A DNA stretch of 64,000 bases, taken from positions 744,001-808,000 of the forward strand of contig NZ_CP063814.1 of the NCBI RefSeq assembly GCF_015277875.1, in the 5' to 3' direction. The notes beneath the pieces were generated by a model that searched no databases, was not told the origin of the DNA, and saw only the letters and a program-made list of their open reading frames with translations. Position numbers and translations under genes: made by a program. Below, one piece after another: positions 1 to 10,689 of the stretch (positions are counted from its first letter, which is position 1; each line of letters opens with the position of its first letter). This DNA comes from Microbacterium luteum (GTDB lineage Bacteria; Actinomycetota; Actinomycetes; Actinomycetales; Microbacteriaceae).

Positions 1-420
1 GGTCGGGACTTCCTCACCCGCGCGGCCAGCGTCACGCTCGTGCCGCCCTCGGGGGACCACGCCCTCACGGTCAACGTCGCGCCACCGGCATCCAGTCGCA
101 TCTACATCGACCTCGCGTGGGACGTGCGCTGGTCCGACACCGAGGCCGGCGTGCCCACCGGGATCGACATGGATCTCGACGTCGTGCGCGCCGTCGACGG
201 CCGCGGCACGTGGATCGACGATCGCGACGAGTGGGACGAGCACCGCGTCGCGTACGGCTACCCGGCCGAGATCGTCGCGCACCTCGACGCGCTCGCGATC
301 GAGCTCGAACGCAAGGTACGCGACCGTGTGGCGCCGTACGACGACGACACGGCGAACGCGTGGCTGGCTCGGCTGGCCGCCCTCGCCGGCGCCGGGCCGG
401 CCGCGCGGGCCGACGCGTAG
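1..420 (+). CDS. DUF402 domain protein, 5' end outside the window
   Basis: The frame is open from the first base, so the start codon lies upstream and about 139 residues are visible. They contain the DUF402 core: a beta-rich stretch ending in WDVRW, then GIDMDLDVV, then IDDRDEWDEHRVAYGYP, with an acidic DxDxDVV segment typical of the family. Related DUF402 proteins include nucleoside di- and triphosphate phosphatases (Ntdp-like), but nothing here proves that activity. It ends 9 bases before the start of menG, so the two may be co-transcribed. A GTG at position 40 is inside the domain and is not a credible start. Confidence 0.75.
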   Translation, partial: GRDFLTRAASVTLVPPSGDHALTVNVAPPASSRIYIDLAWDVRWSDTEAGVPTGIDMDLDVVRAVDGRGTWIDDRDEWDEHRVAYGYPAEIVAHLDALAIELERKVRDRVAPYDDDTANAWLARLAALAGAGPAARADA

Positions 421-429
421 AGTCGAGGG

Positions 430-1218
430 GTGACCCCCGACACCGCCCCCCGACCCGCCGAGCCGAACCGCGCCGATCTGGGCAAGGACCCGGCACGGGT
501 CTCGGGGATGTTCGACGGGGTCGCTGCCGGCTACGACCGCACCAACACCGTGCTCAGCCTCGGCAACGACCGTTCGTGGCGAGCCGCGACCACGCGTGCC
601 GTCGCCCCGAAGCGCGGCGAGCGCATCCTCGACCTCGCCGCCGGGACGGGCGCCTCCAGCGCCTCCCTCGCCCGGAGCGGAGCAGAGGTCGTCGCCGCGG
701 ACTTCTCGCCGGGGATGCTCGCCGAAGGCGAACGCCGCCACGGCGCGTCGGCACCCGGCGGCGGCATGCCGAACCTCTCGTTCGTCGAGGCGGACGCGAC
801 CGCACTGCCGTTCGGCGACGACGCTTTCGACGCGGTCACGATGTCGTTCGGGCTGCGCAACGTCAACGAGCCGCGCGCGGCTCTGAGCGAGCTGCTGCGG
901 GTGACCAAGCCGGGCGGGCGCCTGGTGATCTGCGAGTTCTCGCACCCGCCGTCGTCGCTGTTCCGGGCCCTCTACGGCTTCTACAACGATCGTGTGCTGC
1001 CGGTTGTGGCGAAGACGGTGAGCTCCAACAGCGAGGCATACGACTACCTGAACGAGTCCATCCGCGACTGGCCCGACCAGCGCACACTTATGGCGTGGAT
1101 CCGGCAGGCGGGCTGGGGCGACGTCGCCTATCGCAACCTCACCGGCGGGATCGTCGCGCTGCACCGCGGGATCAAGCCCGTCGACCAAGGCGCCGGAACG
1201 ACCGATCCGGCGGAATGA
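430..1218 (+). CDS. menG: Demethylmenaquinone methyltransferase
   Basis: This 262-residue protein is a UbiE/MenG-family SAM-dependent methyltransferase, which performs the last C-methylation of menaquinone. The SAM-binding motif I (ILDLAAGTG) is at residues 66-74, preceded by the family N-terminal signature [16 protein letters not shown] (residues 24-39). The later motif [13 protein letters not shown] follows the family pattern. The start is GTG at 430; no ATG precedes the conserved N-terminus. The next gene makes a polyprenyl diphosphate, the side-chain precursor for the same quinone, which supports the assignment. Cytosolic, membrane-associated substrate. Confidence 0.93.
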   Translation: MTPDTAPRPAEPNRADLGKDPARVSGMFDGVAAGYDRTNTVLSLGNDRSWRAATTRAVAPKRGERILDLAAGTGASSASLARSGAEVVAADFSPGMLAEGERRHGASAPGGGMPNLSFVEADATALPFGDDAFDAVTMSFGLRNVNEPRAALSELLRVTKPGGRLVICEFSHPPSSLFRALYGFYNDRVLPVVAKTVSSNSEAYDYLNESIRDWPDQRTLMAWIRQAGWGDVAYRNLTGGIVALHRGIKPVDQGAGTTDPAE

Positions 1219-1270
1219 GCCGCCTCCGGGGGCGGTCCGGCGCCCCGGTGCGCGCCGGTAGGCTGGGAGC

Positions 1271-2326
1271 GTGACTCCCTCAGCGCAGGGCTCGCCGATC
1301 GCGGGCAGGCTCGGCCTGGCCGATCGCGTGTTCGCGGGTCCCCGATCCCGCCGACTGCTCGCGAAGGTCGAGGCGGGGCTCGAGCGCGTCGACCGCAACC
1401 TCGAAGCGGAGCTGACCACCGCCGACACGCTCACCAACGCGACCAGCCGCTACCTGTTCGACGCCGGCGGCAAGCGCGTGCGCCCGATGCTGGCGCTGCT
1501 GACGGCGCACCTGGGCGAGGGGACCACCGACGACGTCATCGACGCGGCCACCGCGCTCGAGCTCACCCACCTGGGCTCGCTCTACCACGACGATGTGATG
1601 GATGAGGCGGACCGCCGCCGCGGGGTGCCCAGTGCCCATTCGGTGTGGGGCAACAGCGTCGCCATCCTCACCGGAGACCTGCTGTTCTCGCGTGCCAGCC
1701 AGCTGATGGCCAAGCTCGGCGAGCGTGCCATCAAACTCCAGGCCGATACGTTCGAGCGGCTCGTGCTCGGTCAGATGCACGAGACGGTCGGACCGCACGA
1801 GAACGACGACCGGGTCGCGTTCTACCTGCAGGTGCTGGCGGACAAGACCGGATCGCTCATCGCCGCATCCGCTCAGGCCGGGGCGCTGTTCAGCGAAGCG
1901 CCGAGCGCCTACGAGCAGCCGCTCGTGGAATTCGGCGAGAAGGCGGGGGTCGCCTTCCAGCTCCTCGACGACGTCATCGACCTCTCGAGCGACCCCGACG
2001 AGACCGGCAAGGTGCCCGGCACCGACCTGCGCGCCGGCGTGCCGACGATGCCCTTCCTGCTGCTCGGGCAGCGCGACGACGACGCGTCGACCGACCTGCG
2101 CGAGCGCATCGACGAGGGCGTCGCCCGCATCGCCGACGGCGCCGATCCCGTCATCCTCGACGAGCCGCTGGCCGAGCTCCGCGACCACGAGGCGACGCGG
2201 GCCACCCTCGACCTCGCCCACTCGTGGTCGCGCGACGCCATCGCCGCGCTCGACCCGCTTCCCGACGGTCCCGTGCGCGAAGGACTCACGCGGTTCGCGC
2301 GCGCGGTGGCCGACCGCTCCAGCTGA
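1271..2326 (+). CDS. Long-chain polyprenyl diphosphate synthase (menaquinone side chain)
   Basis: This 351-residue protein is a trans-isoprenyl diphosphate synthase. The first aspartate-rich motif is DDVMD at residues 107-111, followed by RRR; the second is DDVID at residues 233-237. The N-terminal GGKRVRP motif (residues 66-72) binds isopentenyl diphosphate. In this family these enzymes elongate farnesyl or geranylgeranyl diphosphate to C35-C50 chains. Its position just after menG suggests it makes the menaquinone tail (heptaprenyl to nonaprenyl), but chain length cannot be read with certainty. Starts with GTG at 1271. Confidence 0.88.
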   Translation: MTPSAQGSPIAGRLGLADRVFAGPRSRRLLAKVEAGLERVDRNLEAELTTADTLTNATSRYLFDAGGKRVRPMLALLTAHLGEGTTDDVIDAATALELTHLGSLYHDDVMDEADRRRGVPSAHSVWGNSVAILTGDLLFSRASQLMAKLGERAIKLQADTFERLVLGQMHETVGPHENDDRVAFYLQVLADKTGSLIAASAQAGALFSEAPSAYEQPLVEFGEKAGVAFQLLDDVIDLSSDPDETGKVPGTDLRAGVPTMPFLLLGQRDDDASTDLRERIDEGVARIADGADPVILDEPLAELRDHEATRATLDLAHSWSRDAIAALDPLPDGPVREGLTRFARAVADRSS

Positions 2327-2374
2327 CCGGCGCCCTCCGGCGCGGTCGCGGATGCGCGACACGAAAGGACACCC

Positions 2375-3748
2375 ATGACCAAGCTGCGACTGGCGATCGT
2401 CGGAGCCGGCCCCGCCGGCATCTACGCCGCCGACATCCTGCTGAAGGCCGAGCGCACCTTCGACGTGTCCATCGATCTGTTCGAGCACCTGCCGGCCCCG
2501 TACGGTCTGGTGCGATACGGCGTGGCGCCGGATCATCCCCGCATCAAGGGCATCATCACCGCGCTGCGCGGCGTGCTGGACCGGGGTGACATCCGGATCT
2601 TCGGCAACGTGCGCTTCGGTGAGGACATCACGCTCGACGACCTCAAGCACCACTACAACGCCGTCATCTTCTCCACGGGCGCCGCGCTCGACGCGTCGCT
2701 GGAGATCCCCGGCATCGATGCGGCCGGATCCTACGGTGCGGCCGATTTCGTCAGCTGGTTCGACGGCCACCCCGATGTGCCGCGCGACTGGCCCCTCGAC
2801 GCGGAGTCGGTCGCCGTCATCGGCAACGGAAACGTCGCGCTCGACGTGGCCCGCATGCTCGCCAAGCATGCCGAGGACCTGCTGCCGACGGAGATCCCCG
2901 ACAACGTGCACGCGGGTCTGGCCGCGTCCGCGATCACCGATGTGCACGTGTTCGGGCGCCGGGGACCCGCCCAGGTGAAGTTCACGCCCCTCGAGCTGCG
3001 CGAACTCGGCGAGCAGCGCGACGTCGACATGGTGGTCTACGACGAGGACTTCGACTACGACGAGGCGTCGAAGGACGCCATCGCCAGCAACAAGCAGGTC
3101 ATGGTCATCGACCGGGTGCTGCAGTCGTGGCGCAAGCTCGACTCCGCGAACGGCGCCGGCGGCACCGCATCGCGCCGGCTGCACCTGCACTTCTGGGCCA
3201 GGCCCGTCGAGGTGAAGAAGGATGCCGCCGGACGCGTGGCCGCGCTCGTGTACGAGCGCACGCGACCCGACGACGAGGGCGGCGTGGTCGGCACCGGCGA
3301 GATGCGCGAAGTGGCCATCCAGCAGCTCTACCGCGCCGTCGGCTACTTCGGTTCGCCCCTCCCCGGCGTCCCGTTCGATGACCGCCACGGCGTCATCCCG
3401 AACCACGAGGGGCAGGTGCTGCATCCGGAGAACAACGAGCGGGTGCCCGGCGTCTACGCCACGGGGTGGATCAAGCGCGGACCGGTGGGGCTGATCGGAC
3501 ACACCAAATCGGATGCGATGGAGACGGTGCGCCATCTCATCAACGATCAGGGCTCGTGGTGGCACCCGGCGGACCCCTCGGAGGAGGCGATCCCCGCCCT
3601 CCTCGCCGAGCGGGGCGTGGCGTGGACCGACCTTGAGGGCTGGCACCGCCTCGACGAGCACGAGATCGCCCTGGGCGCTCCGCACGAGCGTGCCCGCATC
3701 AAGGTCGTGCCACGCGACGAGATGGTCGCCGTCTCGCGCGGCGAGTGA
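2375..3748 (+). CDS. fprA: Ferredoxin/adrenodoxin-type NADP+ reductase
   Basis: This 457-residue FAD/NADPH enzyme is of the FprA/adrenodoxin reductase type, moving electrons between NADPH and ferredoxins. The FAD Rossmann motif GAGPAGIY is at residues 10-17, followed by the family signature PYGLVRYGVAPDHP near residue 45. The NADP-binding motif VIGNGNVALDVAR lies near residue 148, and a second FAD-contacting region with TGWIKRGPVGLIG is near residue 365. Full family length. An ATG start at 2375 is preceded by GAAAGGA. The stop overlaps the next start by 4 bases. Confidence 0.92.
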   Translation: MTKLRLAIVGAGPAGIYAADILLKAERTFDVSIDLFEHLPAPYGLVRYGVAPDHPRIKGIITALRGVLDRGDIRIFGNVRFGEDITLDDLKHHYNAVIFSTGAALDASLEIPGIDAAGSYGAADFVSWFDGHPDVPRDWPLDAESVAVIGNGNVALDVARMLAKHAEDLLPTEIPDNVHAGLAASAITDVHVFGRRGPAQVKFTPLELRELGEQRDVDMVVYDEDFDYDEASKDAIASNKQVMVIDRVLQSWRKLDSANGAGGTASRRLHLHFWARPVEVKKDAAGRVAALVYERTRPDDEGGVVGTGEMREVAIQQLYRAVGYFGSPLPGVPFDDRHGVIPNHEGQVLHPENNERVPGVYATGWIKRGPVGLIGHTKSDAMETVRHLINDQGSWWHPADPSEEAIPALLAERGVAWTDLEGWHRLDEHEIALGAPHERARIKVVPRDEMVAVSRGE

Positions 3749-4944
3749 GCGGCGCTCCCCGCCTCACCTCGGGGCTGGTCGCCACCCTCGGATTCCTCGC
3801 CGCGGTCGGTCCGTTCGCGACGGACATGTATCTCGCGTCGTTCACCGAGATCGCCGCGGATCTCGGCTCGTCGGCGTCGGCCGTGCAGCTCACCCTCACG
3901 GCCTTCCTGCTCGGGATCGGCGCCGGCCAGCTGCTGCTCGGACCGCTCTCGGACCGGTTCGGACGCCGCCCCGTCATGGTGCTGTCGATGGGTGTCTTCG
4001 CCCTCTCGAGCGTGCTGATGGTGTTCACCCCGACGATCGAGGTGTTCGTCGGCCTGCGACTGGTGCAGGGTGTCGCCGGTGCGGCGGGAATCGTCGTGGC
4101 GCGGGCGATCGCGGTCGACCTCAGCGAGGGCGAGACCGCCGTGCGCGCCCTCAGCCTCATCGCGACGGTGACGGCGCTCGGGCCCCTCGTGGCGCCGCCG
4201 ATCGGCGGCGCGGTGGGTGTGCTGACCGGCTGGCGCGGCGTGCTGATCGTGCTGGCCGCCATCTCGGCGGCGATGTTCCTGCTCGCCGTGCTCGTGGTGC
4301 CCGAATCGCTCCCGCCGGAACGTCGACACGGCGGCGGGGTGCGGGCGATCGCCCGCATGCTCGGCACCGTCGCGAGCACCCGCGGATTCGGCGCCTACAC
4401 CCTCACCGTCGCCGCGGCGTTCGCGGGCATGATGGCCTACATCTCCGCGTCGCCGTTCGTCGGGCAGGAGGTGCTCGGCATGGACCCGCTCGTCTATGCG
4501 CTGGGATTCGCCGCGGGTGCGCTCGGTGTGGTGTCGGCGAACCTTCTCAATGCACGTATCGCTCCTCGGGTGGGCCCCGGTCGCATGCTCACCCTCGGTG
4601 TCTCGTTCCTCGTTCTCGCCTCCTGCGTCCTCGCGCTCCTGGCGATCACCGGATGGCTCCGTCCGGCCTCCTTCATCGGATGCGCGGTGGTGCTGACCGC
4701 CGGTGCCGGCTTCACGATGTCGAACGCCTCCGCGCTCGCCCTCGCCCGTACGCCTCACATGCGCGGCTCCGGCGCGGCCGTGCTCGGGGCGACGCAATTC
4801 GTGCTCGGCGGAGCGATGTCGCCCGTGGTCGGTGCGTGGGGAGAGGACACGGCCGTGCCGATGGCGGTGATCGTCGCGTGCGCCGCGATCGCGGCTGCGG
4901 GCTCCCGGCTGGTGGCGCGTCGGCGCCTGCGCGGCATCGCCTGA
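3745..4944 (+). CDS. MFS transporter, Bcr/CflA drug-resistance type
   Basis: This 399-residue protein has about 12 hydrophobic segments. The N-terminus (ATDMYLASF) and the loop 2-3 motif A (GPLSDRFGRRPVML-like, residues 68-82) match the Bcr/CflA subfamily of proton-driven multidrug exporters in the cytoplasmic membrane. The start GTG at 3745 overlaps the fprA stop in a GTGA arrangement, so translation is probably coupled to fprA. A functional reason for linking a redox flavoprotein with an exporter is not evident. Substrate unknown. Confidence 0.88.
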   Translation: MSGAPRLTSGLVATLGFLAAVGPFATDMYLASFTEIAADLGSSASAVQLTLTAFLLGIGAGQLLLGPLSDRFGRRPVMVLSMGVFALSSVLMVFTPTIEVFVGLRLVQGVAGAAGIVVARAIAVDLSEGETAVRALSLIATVTALGPLVAPPIGGAVGVLTGWRGVLIVLAAISAAMFLLAVLVVPESLPPERRHGGGVRAIARMLGTVASTRGFGAYTLTVAAAFAGMMAYISASPFVGQEVLGMDPLVYALGFAAGALGVVSANLLNARIAPRVGPGRMLTLGVSFLVLASCVLALLAITGWLRPASFIGCAVVLTAGAGFTMSNASALALARTPHMRGSGAAVLGATQFVLGGAMSPVVGAWGEDTAVPMAVIVACAAIAAAGSRLVARRRLRGIA

Positions 4945-5091
4945 GCCCGGCGCACCGGGTCCGCATCCGGTGTCTCGCCCTGCGCGTACTACAGGCAGGT
5001 CGTGCCGCGCAAGAGCGTGGCGCATCGCCCGGGTTTGGCGCACCATGCTGGAACAGGGTCGATGAACGACCGGTGAAGGCGAGGGGGCCGG

Positions 5092-6354
5092 ATGCGCGGC
5101 AGGAGGATGATGGGCGCCGGTGTCGCGCTGGCCGTCGTCGCGAGTCTCGGAGCCTGCTCCGCCGACGACGGGACTCCCACCCTCACCTGGTACATCAACC
5201 CCGACGCCGGCGGCCAGGAGCGCATCGCCGCATCCTGCACCGAGGCTGCCGACGGGGCGTACCGCATCGAGACGACGCTGCTGCCGCGTGACGCGGCGTC
5301 GCAGCGCGAGCAGCTCGCGCGGCGGCTCGCCGCCAGCGACCGCTCCCTGGACATCATGAGTCTCGACCCGCCCTTCATCCCGGAGCTCGCCGAACCCGGC
5401 TTCCTCGCACCCGTTCCCGACGAGCTGCAGGACACGGAGGGCATCGTGCAGGGCGCCGTCGACTCGGCGAGCTGGAACGACGAACTGGTCACGGTCCCGT
5501 TCTGGGCGAACACCCAGCTGCTCTGGTATCGCGAATCGGTCGTCGAGGAGGCGGGCCTGGACATGAGCGAGCCGGTCACGTGGGACCAGATCATCGAGGT
5601 CGCGGAGGAGAACGATCTGCAGCTCGGTGTCCAGGGCGCGCTCGCCGAATCCCTCACCGTCTGGGTGAACGCCCTGATCGCCTCGGCGGGCGGCGAGATC
5701 CTCGAGACCCCCGACGCACCGCCGAAGGACATGGAGCTGGGCATCGACTCCGACGCCGGTCGCGCCGCGGCAGAGGTGCTCCAGCGGATCGGCGAGAACC
5801 GGCTGGGAGGTGCCGGACTCCCGACGGCGAACGAGAATGCGAGCCTCAATCTGTTCGAGGGCGAGCAGGGATCCTTCATGGTCAACTGGCCCTTCGTGTG
5901 GCCGGCTCTCAACGAATCGTCCCCGGAGGTCGCCGACGACCTCGGATGGGCCGTGTATCCGCGCATGGATGCCGACACCCCGGCGGCCCCGCCCGTCGGC
6001 GGCATCAACCTCGGTGTGGGGGCCTTCAGCGAGAACCAGGACCTCGCGTGGCAGGCGGTGGAGTGCATCGTGCAGCCCGAGAACCAGGCCGAGTACTTCG
6101 TCAGCGACGGCAACCCGCCCTCGAACGCCGCCGCCTACGACGACGAGGCGGTGCAGGAGGAGTTCCCCATGGCCGACGTCATCCGCGAGTCCCTCGACCT
6201 CGGGGTTCCGCGCCCGCAGACGCCGTACTACAACGAGATCTCGATCGGGCTGCAGCGCACGTGGCACCCGCCGGCCGGGGTCGATCCGGACACGACGCCC
6301 GAGACGTCGTCGGAGTTCATCCTCGCCGTCCTGCAGGGGGAGAGGCTGCTATGA
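5092..6354 (+). CDS. Sugar-binding lipoprotein of an ABC importer, LpqY-like
   Basis: This 420-residue extracellular solute-binding protein has a lipoprotein signal: basic MRGRRMM, hydrophobic stretch, then the lipobox SLGAC with the acylated Cys near residue 20. The mature protein begins with LTWYINPDAGGQ and contains QREQLARRL and IMSLDPPFIPE, which I recognise from the trehalose-binding LpqY group. The gene order lipoprotein, permease, permease, ATPase matches lpqY-sugA-sugB-sugC of mycobacteria. The family is clear; trehalose as substrate is an inference. It overlaps the next gene by 4 bases (ATGA). Confidence 0.85.
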   Translation: MRGRRMMGAGVALAVVASLGACSADDGTPTLTWYINPDAGGQERIAASCTEAADGAYRIETTLLPRDAASQREQLARRLAASDRSLDIMSLDPPFIPELAEPGFLAPVPDELQDTEGIVQGAVDSASWNDELVTVPFWANTQLLWYRESVVEEAGLDMSEPVTWDQIIEVAEENDLQLGVQGALAESLTVWVNALIASAGGEILETPDAPPKDMELGIDSDAGRAAAEVLQRIGENRLGGAGLPTANENASLNLFEGEQGSFMVNWPFVWPALNESSPEVADDLGWAVYPRMDADTPAAPPVGGINLGVGAFSENQDLAWQAVECIVQPENQAEYFVSDGNPPSNAAAYDDEAVQEEFPMADVIRESLDLGVPRPQTPYYNEISIGLQRTWHPPAGVDPDTTPETSSEFILAVLQGERLL

Positions 6355-7316
6355 GCGCGCCCGCCGTCGAGCGCCCGGCGCCGCCGCGCGCCGAGGAGAA
6401 GCGGCCGGCGCGAGGCCGCCGCTCGGAGCGCTCGCGGGCCGAAGCGCGCCTCGGATGGATGCTGGCAGGCCCGGCGTTCGTGCTCATGCTGCTCGTGACG
6501 ATGTATCCGATCCTGCAGGCCTTCTTCGACTCGCTTTTCTCCCTGCGCCTGACCGCTCCCGACGAGCGGGAGTTCATCTGGTTCCGCAATTACGCCGTGG
6601 TGCTCGGCGATCCCGCGTTCTGGCAGTCGATGGGCGTGACGCTGTTCATCACCGTCGTCACCGTGATCCTCGAGCTGATCCTCGGGTTCCTCCTCGCCCT
6701 CGTGATGCACCGCGCCGTGAAAAAGCTGCGCGGCTTCGCGCGCACCGCCATCCTCGTGCCCTACGGCATCGTCACGGTGGTCGCCGCGTTCGCCTGGTTC
6801 TACGCGTTCGACATCAACTCCGGCTACATCAACAGCTGGCTGGCGTGGGTGCCGGGCTTCGACGAGGACTTCAACTGGTTCGCCTATCAGGGCTCGTCGC
6901 TGTTCGTGATCATCCTCTCCGAGGTGTGGAAGACGACGCCGTTCATCTCGCTGCTGCTGCTGTCGGGGCTGGCGCAGGTGCCGGGAGACCTCGAGGAGGC
7001 GGCGAAGGTCGACGGGGCCACCGGGTGGGAGGTCATGCGACGCGTGATCCTGCCCAACATGAAGGCCGCGATCATGGTGGCCGTGCTCTTCCGCACGCTC
7101 GAGGCCTTCCGCATCTTCGACAACATCTACATCATGACCGCCGGGGCCAACGACACCGAGGCGCTGTCGCTCCTGGCGTACAACACCTCTATCGGGCGGC
7201 TGGAGATCGGACTCGGATCGGCGATCTCGGTGCTGCTGTTCCTCAGCGTGCTGATCATCGCCGGGATCTTCATCAAAGGCTTCCGGGTCGACCTGGCGGG
7301 GGGACGGAACTCCTGA
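6351..7316 (+). CDS. Sugar ABC transporter permease, MalF/SugA type
   Basis: This 321-residue inner-membrane permease has a charged N-terminal tail of about 35 residues, then six predicted membrane segments. The EAA loop that docks on the ATPase is visible as EEAAKVDGATGWEVMRRVILP near residue 225. The ATG at 6351 overlaps the stop of the binding-protein gene (ATGA), and its own stop overlaps the next start, so the first three genes of this operon are translationally coupled. Confidence 0.9.
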   Translation: MSAPAVERPAPPRAEEKRPARGRRSERSRAEARLGWMLAGPAFVLMLLVTMYPILQAFFDSLFSLRLTAPDEREFIWFRNYAVVLGDPAFWQSMGVTLFITVVTVILELILGFLLALVMHRAVKKLRGFARTAILVPYGIVTVVAAFAWFYAFDINSGYINSWLAWVPGFDEDFNWFAYQGSSLFVIILSEVWKTTPFISLLLLSGLAQVPGDLEEAAKVDGATGWEVMRRVILPNMKAAIMVAVLFRTLEAFRIFDNIYIMTAGANDTEALSLLAYNTSIGRLEIGLGSAISVLLFLSVLIIAGIFIKGFRVDLAGGRNS

Positions 7317-8164
7317 TGCGTGCGATGACCTGGCCCCAGCGCATCGGCTGGATCGTGATCACGGTGGCGGTGCTCGTGTGGTCGCTGTTCCCGGTGTTCT
7401 CCATCCTCATGACCTCCTTCAAGACCCCCGGGGGACTCTTCTCCGGCACGCTGCTGCCCGAGGAGTGGACGTGGGAGAACTACGGCGAGATCCTCGCCCC
7501 GGGCGGCGGTGCACAGGAACTGTTCCTCACGTCGCTGCGGAACTCGATCGGCATCTCGCTGATCGCGACGGCGATCGCGGTGGTGCTGGCCACGCTGTGC
7601 GCCTACGCGATCGCCCGGCTCGACTTCCCCGGCAAGCGCATGATCCTCGTCACGGCGCTCGCCGTCTCGGTCTTCCCCGTGGTGTCGATCGTGACGCCGC
7701 TGTTCAACCTGTGGCGCACCATCGGGCTCTACGACACGTGGCTGGGGCTCATCATCCCCTATCTCTCGCTCACGCTGCCGATCTCGATCTGGACGCTCGC
7801 GGCGTTCTTCCGCCAGATCCCGTGGGAACTCGAACAGGCCGCGCAGGTCGACGGCGCGACGCCGTTCGAGGCCTTCCGCAAAACGGTCGTGCCGCTTGCG
7901 GCGCCGGGGGTGTTCACGACCGCGATCATCGCGTTCTTCATCGCCTGGAACGACTTCGTCTACGGCATCTCGCTCACCTCGACCGATGCCGCGCGCCCGG
8001 TGCCGGCGGCGCTGTCGTTCTTCACCGGCGCGTCGCAGTTCGAAGATCCGACGGGGGCGATCTCCGCGGCCGCGATCGTGGTGACGATCCCCATCGTCAT
8101 CGTCGTGGTCATCTTCCAACGGCGCATCGTCTCCGGCCTCACGCAGGGCGCGGTGAAGGGATGA
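7316..8164 (+). CDS. Sugar ABC transporter permease, MalG/SugB type
   Basis: This 282-residue second permease has six membrane segments and the EAA loop ELEQAAQVDGATPFEAF followed by KTVVPLAAPG. It pairs with the preceding permease to form the translocation channel. The ATG at 7316 shares one base with the preceding stop (TGATG); a second in-frame ATG at 7325 is an alternative start that would remove three residues. Confidence 0.9.
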   Translation: MRAMTWPQRIGWIVITVAVLVWSLFPVFSILMTSFKTPGGLFSGTLLPEEWTWENYGEILAPGGGAQELFLTSLRNSIGISLIATAIAVVLATLCAYAIARLDFPGKRMILVTALAVSVFPVVSIVTPLFNLWRTIGLYDTWLGLIIPYLSLTLPISIWTLAAFFRQIPWELEQAAQVDGATPFEAFRKTVVPLAAPGVFTTAIIAFFIAWNDFVYGISLTSTDAARPVPAALSFFTGASQFEDPTGAISAAAIVVTIPIVIVVVIFQRRIVSGLTQGAVKG

Positions 8165-8210
8165 CCTGCCGCGCCGTCGCCACGCAATCCACGTCCTCGA
8201 AGGAGTCGTC

Positions 8211-9467
<1,257 letters not shown>

Positions 9468-9533
9468 GCCGGCGCCGGCGTTCGGCCGCGCCCGCATCCT
9501 GCCTGCGCGGCGTCGCCGCTCACCTGCCCCCGA

Positions 9534-9596
9534 GAGGAGATCCCGCTCCAAGAGGACATTCTCGCTGGCTGAGTCCTCTGGAAGCGGGATATCCTC
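9534..9596. repeat. Imperfect hairpin repeat, copy 1, upstream of the DUF559 gene
   Basis: The left arm starts GAGGAGATCCCGCTC and continues to AGAGGAC; the right arm (GTCCTCT to ATCCTC) is its near-perfect reverse complement, giving a stem of about 24 bp with three mismatches around a 14-base loop. The same element occurs again at 10690-10749 in the same orientation, on the other side of the DUF559 gene. It looks like a REP-type or terminal palindrome; its function is unknown. Confidence 0.75.
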
Positions 9597-9661
9597 GCGG
9601 GGCGCGGGGCGTCTGATCCTCCCCGGCGGCCGATATCGGTGCGCCATCCACAGCGGAGGGG

Positions 9662-10570
9662 ATGCGAGCACGTGCAGTGTGGTGCGGGGTGCAGCCTGTC
9701 CGCATGGGAGTGACGCGTTCGAGAGCGACGACGAGCCGGGCGGTCGAGGTCACGGATGCTGTTGTCCGACGCGGTGGTGTCGTCCGAACGTCCGTTCTTC
9801 GCGACGCCGGGCTCTCCCCCGTGTCCGTCGAGGCGGCGATCGCCGCCGGGAGGATCTTCCGCGTCAGGCGCGGGTGGGTGGCCTCCGTCGATGCGGATCC
9901 TGCCCTCGTCGGGGCGGCGGAGCGGGGCGTCGTGCTCTCCTGCGTGACGCAGGCTCGCCGAAACGGGCTGTGGGTGTACGGCCGCGAGGAGGCGCCGCAT
10001 GTCGCCGCCCGGTCCAATTCCAGCAGAGCCCACCTCGCGGCGGCCCACGTGCATTGGGCGACGCCCGTCGTGCCACGGCATCCGGATGCGCTCGAGGACG
10101 GCATCGAGAATGTGCTCGCGCTGGTGGCGACGTGCCAGCCGCACGAATCGGCGCTCGCGATCTGGGAGTCGGCATTGCGCCAGCGAGTGGTTGACGCCGA
10201 GCTCCTGCGGCGACTGAATCTGCCGCCCGCCGCTCGCCGCATGCTCGAGGAAGCCGACCAATTCGCCGACTCCGGGCTCGAGACCTTCGTCGTGCCCCGG
10301 TTGCGATGGCTGGGTCTCCCACTGCGTCGCCAGATCTGGCTCCACGGGCACCGCGTCGACCTGCTCATCGGCGAACGCATCGCGCTGCAGATCGACGGCG
10401 GACACCACGTCGGGGCGCAGCGCGCCGCCGACATCGCTCACGACGCCGACCTCATGCTGCGTGGATATCACGTGATTCGCGTGACGTACGTGCAGGTCAC
10501 CGAGCAGTGGCCCGAGGTGCAGGAGCGCATCATGCTCGCCGTGGCGCAGGGGCTTCACCTCGCCCGCTGA
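9662..10570 (+). CDS. DUF559 (Vsr-fold endonuclease-like) protein with AbiEi-type winged helix
   Basis: This protein of up to 302 residues has two parts. The N-terminal region (about residues 25-70: VVRTSVLRDAGLS to FRVRRGWVAS) resembles the winged-helix domain of AbiEi-type antitoxins. The C-terminal region (about residues 230-300) is a DUF559 domain related to very-short-patch-repair and PD-(D/E)XK nucleases: HRVDLLIG carries a candidate catalytic Asp, then LQIDGGHH, then HDADLMLRGYHVIRVTY. The Glu expected before the second Asp is Gln here. The start is uncertain: ATG at 9662 has GGAGGGG almost touching it, and ATG at 9704 is an alternative. Hairpin repeats lie on both sides. Function unknown; a single-strand or mismatch nuclease is possible. 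Confidence 0.8.
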   Translation: MRARAVWCGVQPVRMGVTRSRATTSRAVEVTDAVVRRGGVVRTSVLRDAGLSPVSVEAAIAAGRIFRVRRGWVASVDADPALVGAAERGVVLSCVTQARRNGLWVYGREEAPHVAARSNSSRAHLAAAHVHWATPVVPRHPDALEDGIENVLALVATCQPHESALAIWESALRQRVVDAELLRRLNLPPAARRMLEEADQFADSGLETFVVPRLRWLGLPLRRQIWLHGHRVDLLIGERIALQIDGGHHVGAQRAADIAHDADLMLRGYHVIRVTYVQVTEQWPEVQERIMLAVAQGLHLAR

Positions 10571-10590
10571 TGCACGCCCGCTCCCATGGC

Positions 10591-10680
10591 GCATCCCGCC
10601 CGCCGCCGCGCATGCGCCCGCCGCCGCGCATCCGCCGCCGCGCATCCGCCTGCCGCTGCGCATCCGCTTGCCGAGCATCC
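10591..10680. repeat. Loose tandem array of GCATCC-GCCGC units
   Basis: A 90-base stretch after the DUF559 stop contains six GCAT cores at 10591, 10610, 10628, 10642, 10660 and 10675, separated by CCGCCGC-like filler (spacings 14-19). It is not coding in any convincing frame and leads directly into the second hairpin repeat. Confidence 0.5.
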
Positions 10681-10689
10681 CCTTCGAGA

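Noticed and set aside
1280..3685. A minus-strand open frame of 801 codons
   Set aside because: It is antisense to the polyprenyl synthase and fprA genes, both of which have clear motifs. High GC creates long stop-free antisense frames.
3547..6267. A minus-strand open frame of 906 codons
   Set aside because: It is antisense to fprA, the MFS exporter and the sugar-binding lipoprotein; the translation is compositionally biased and has no domain.
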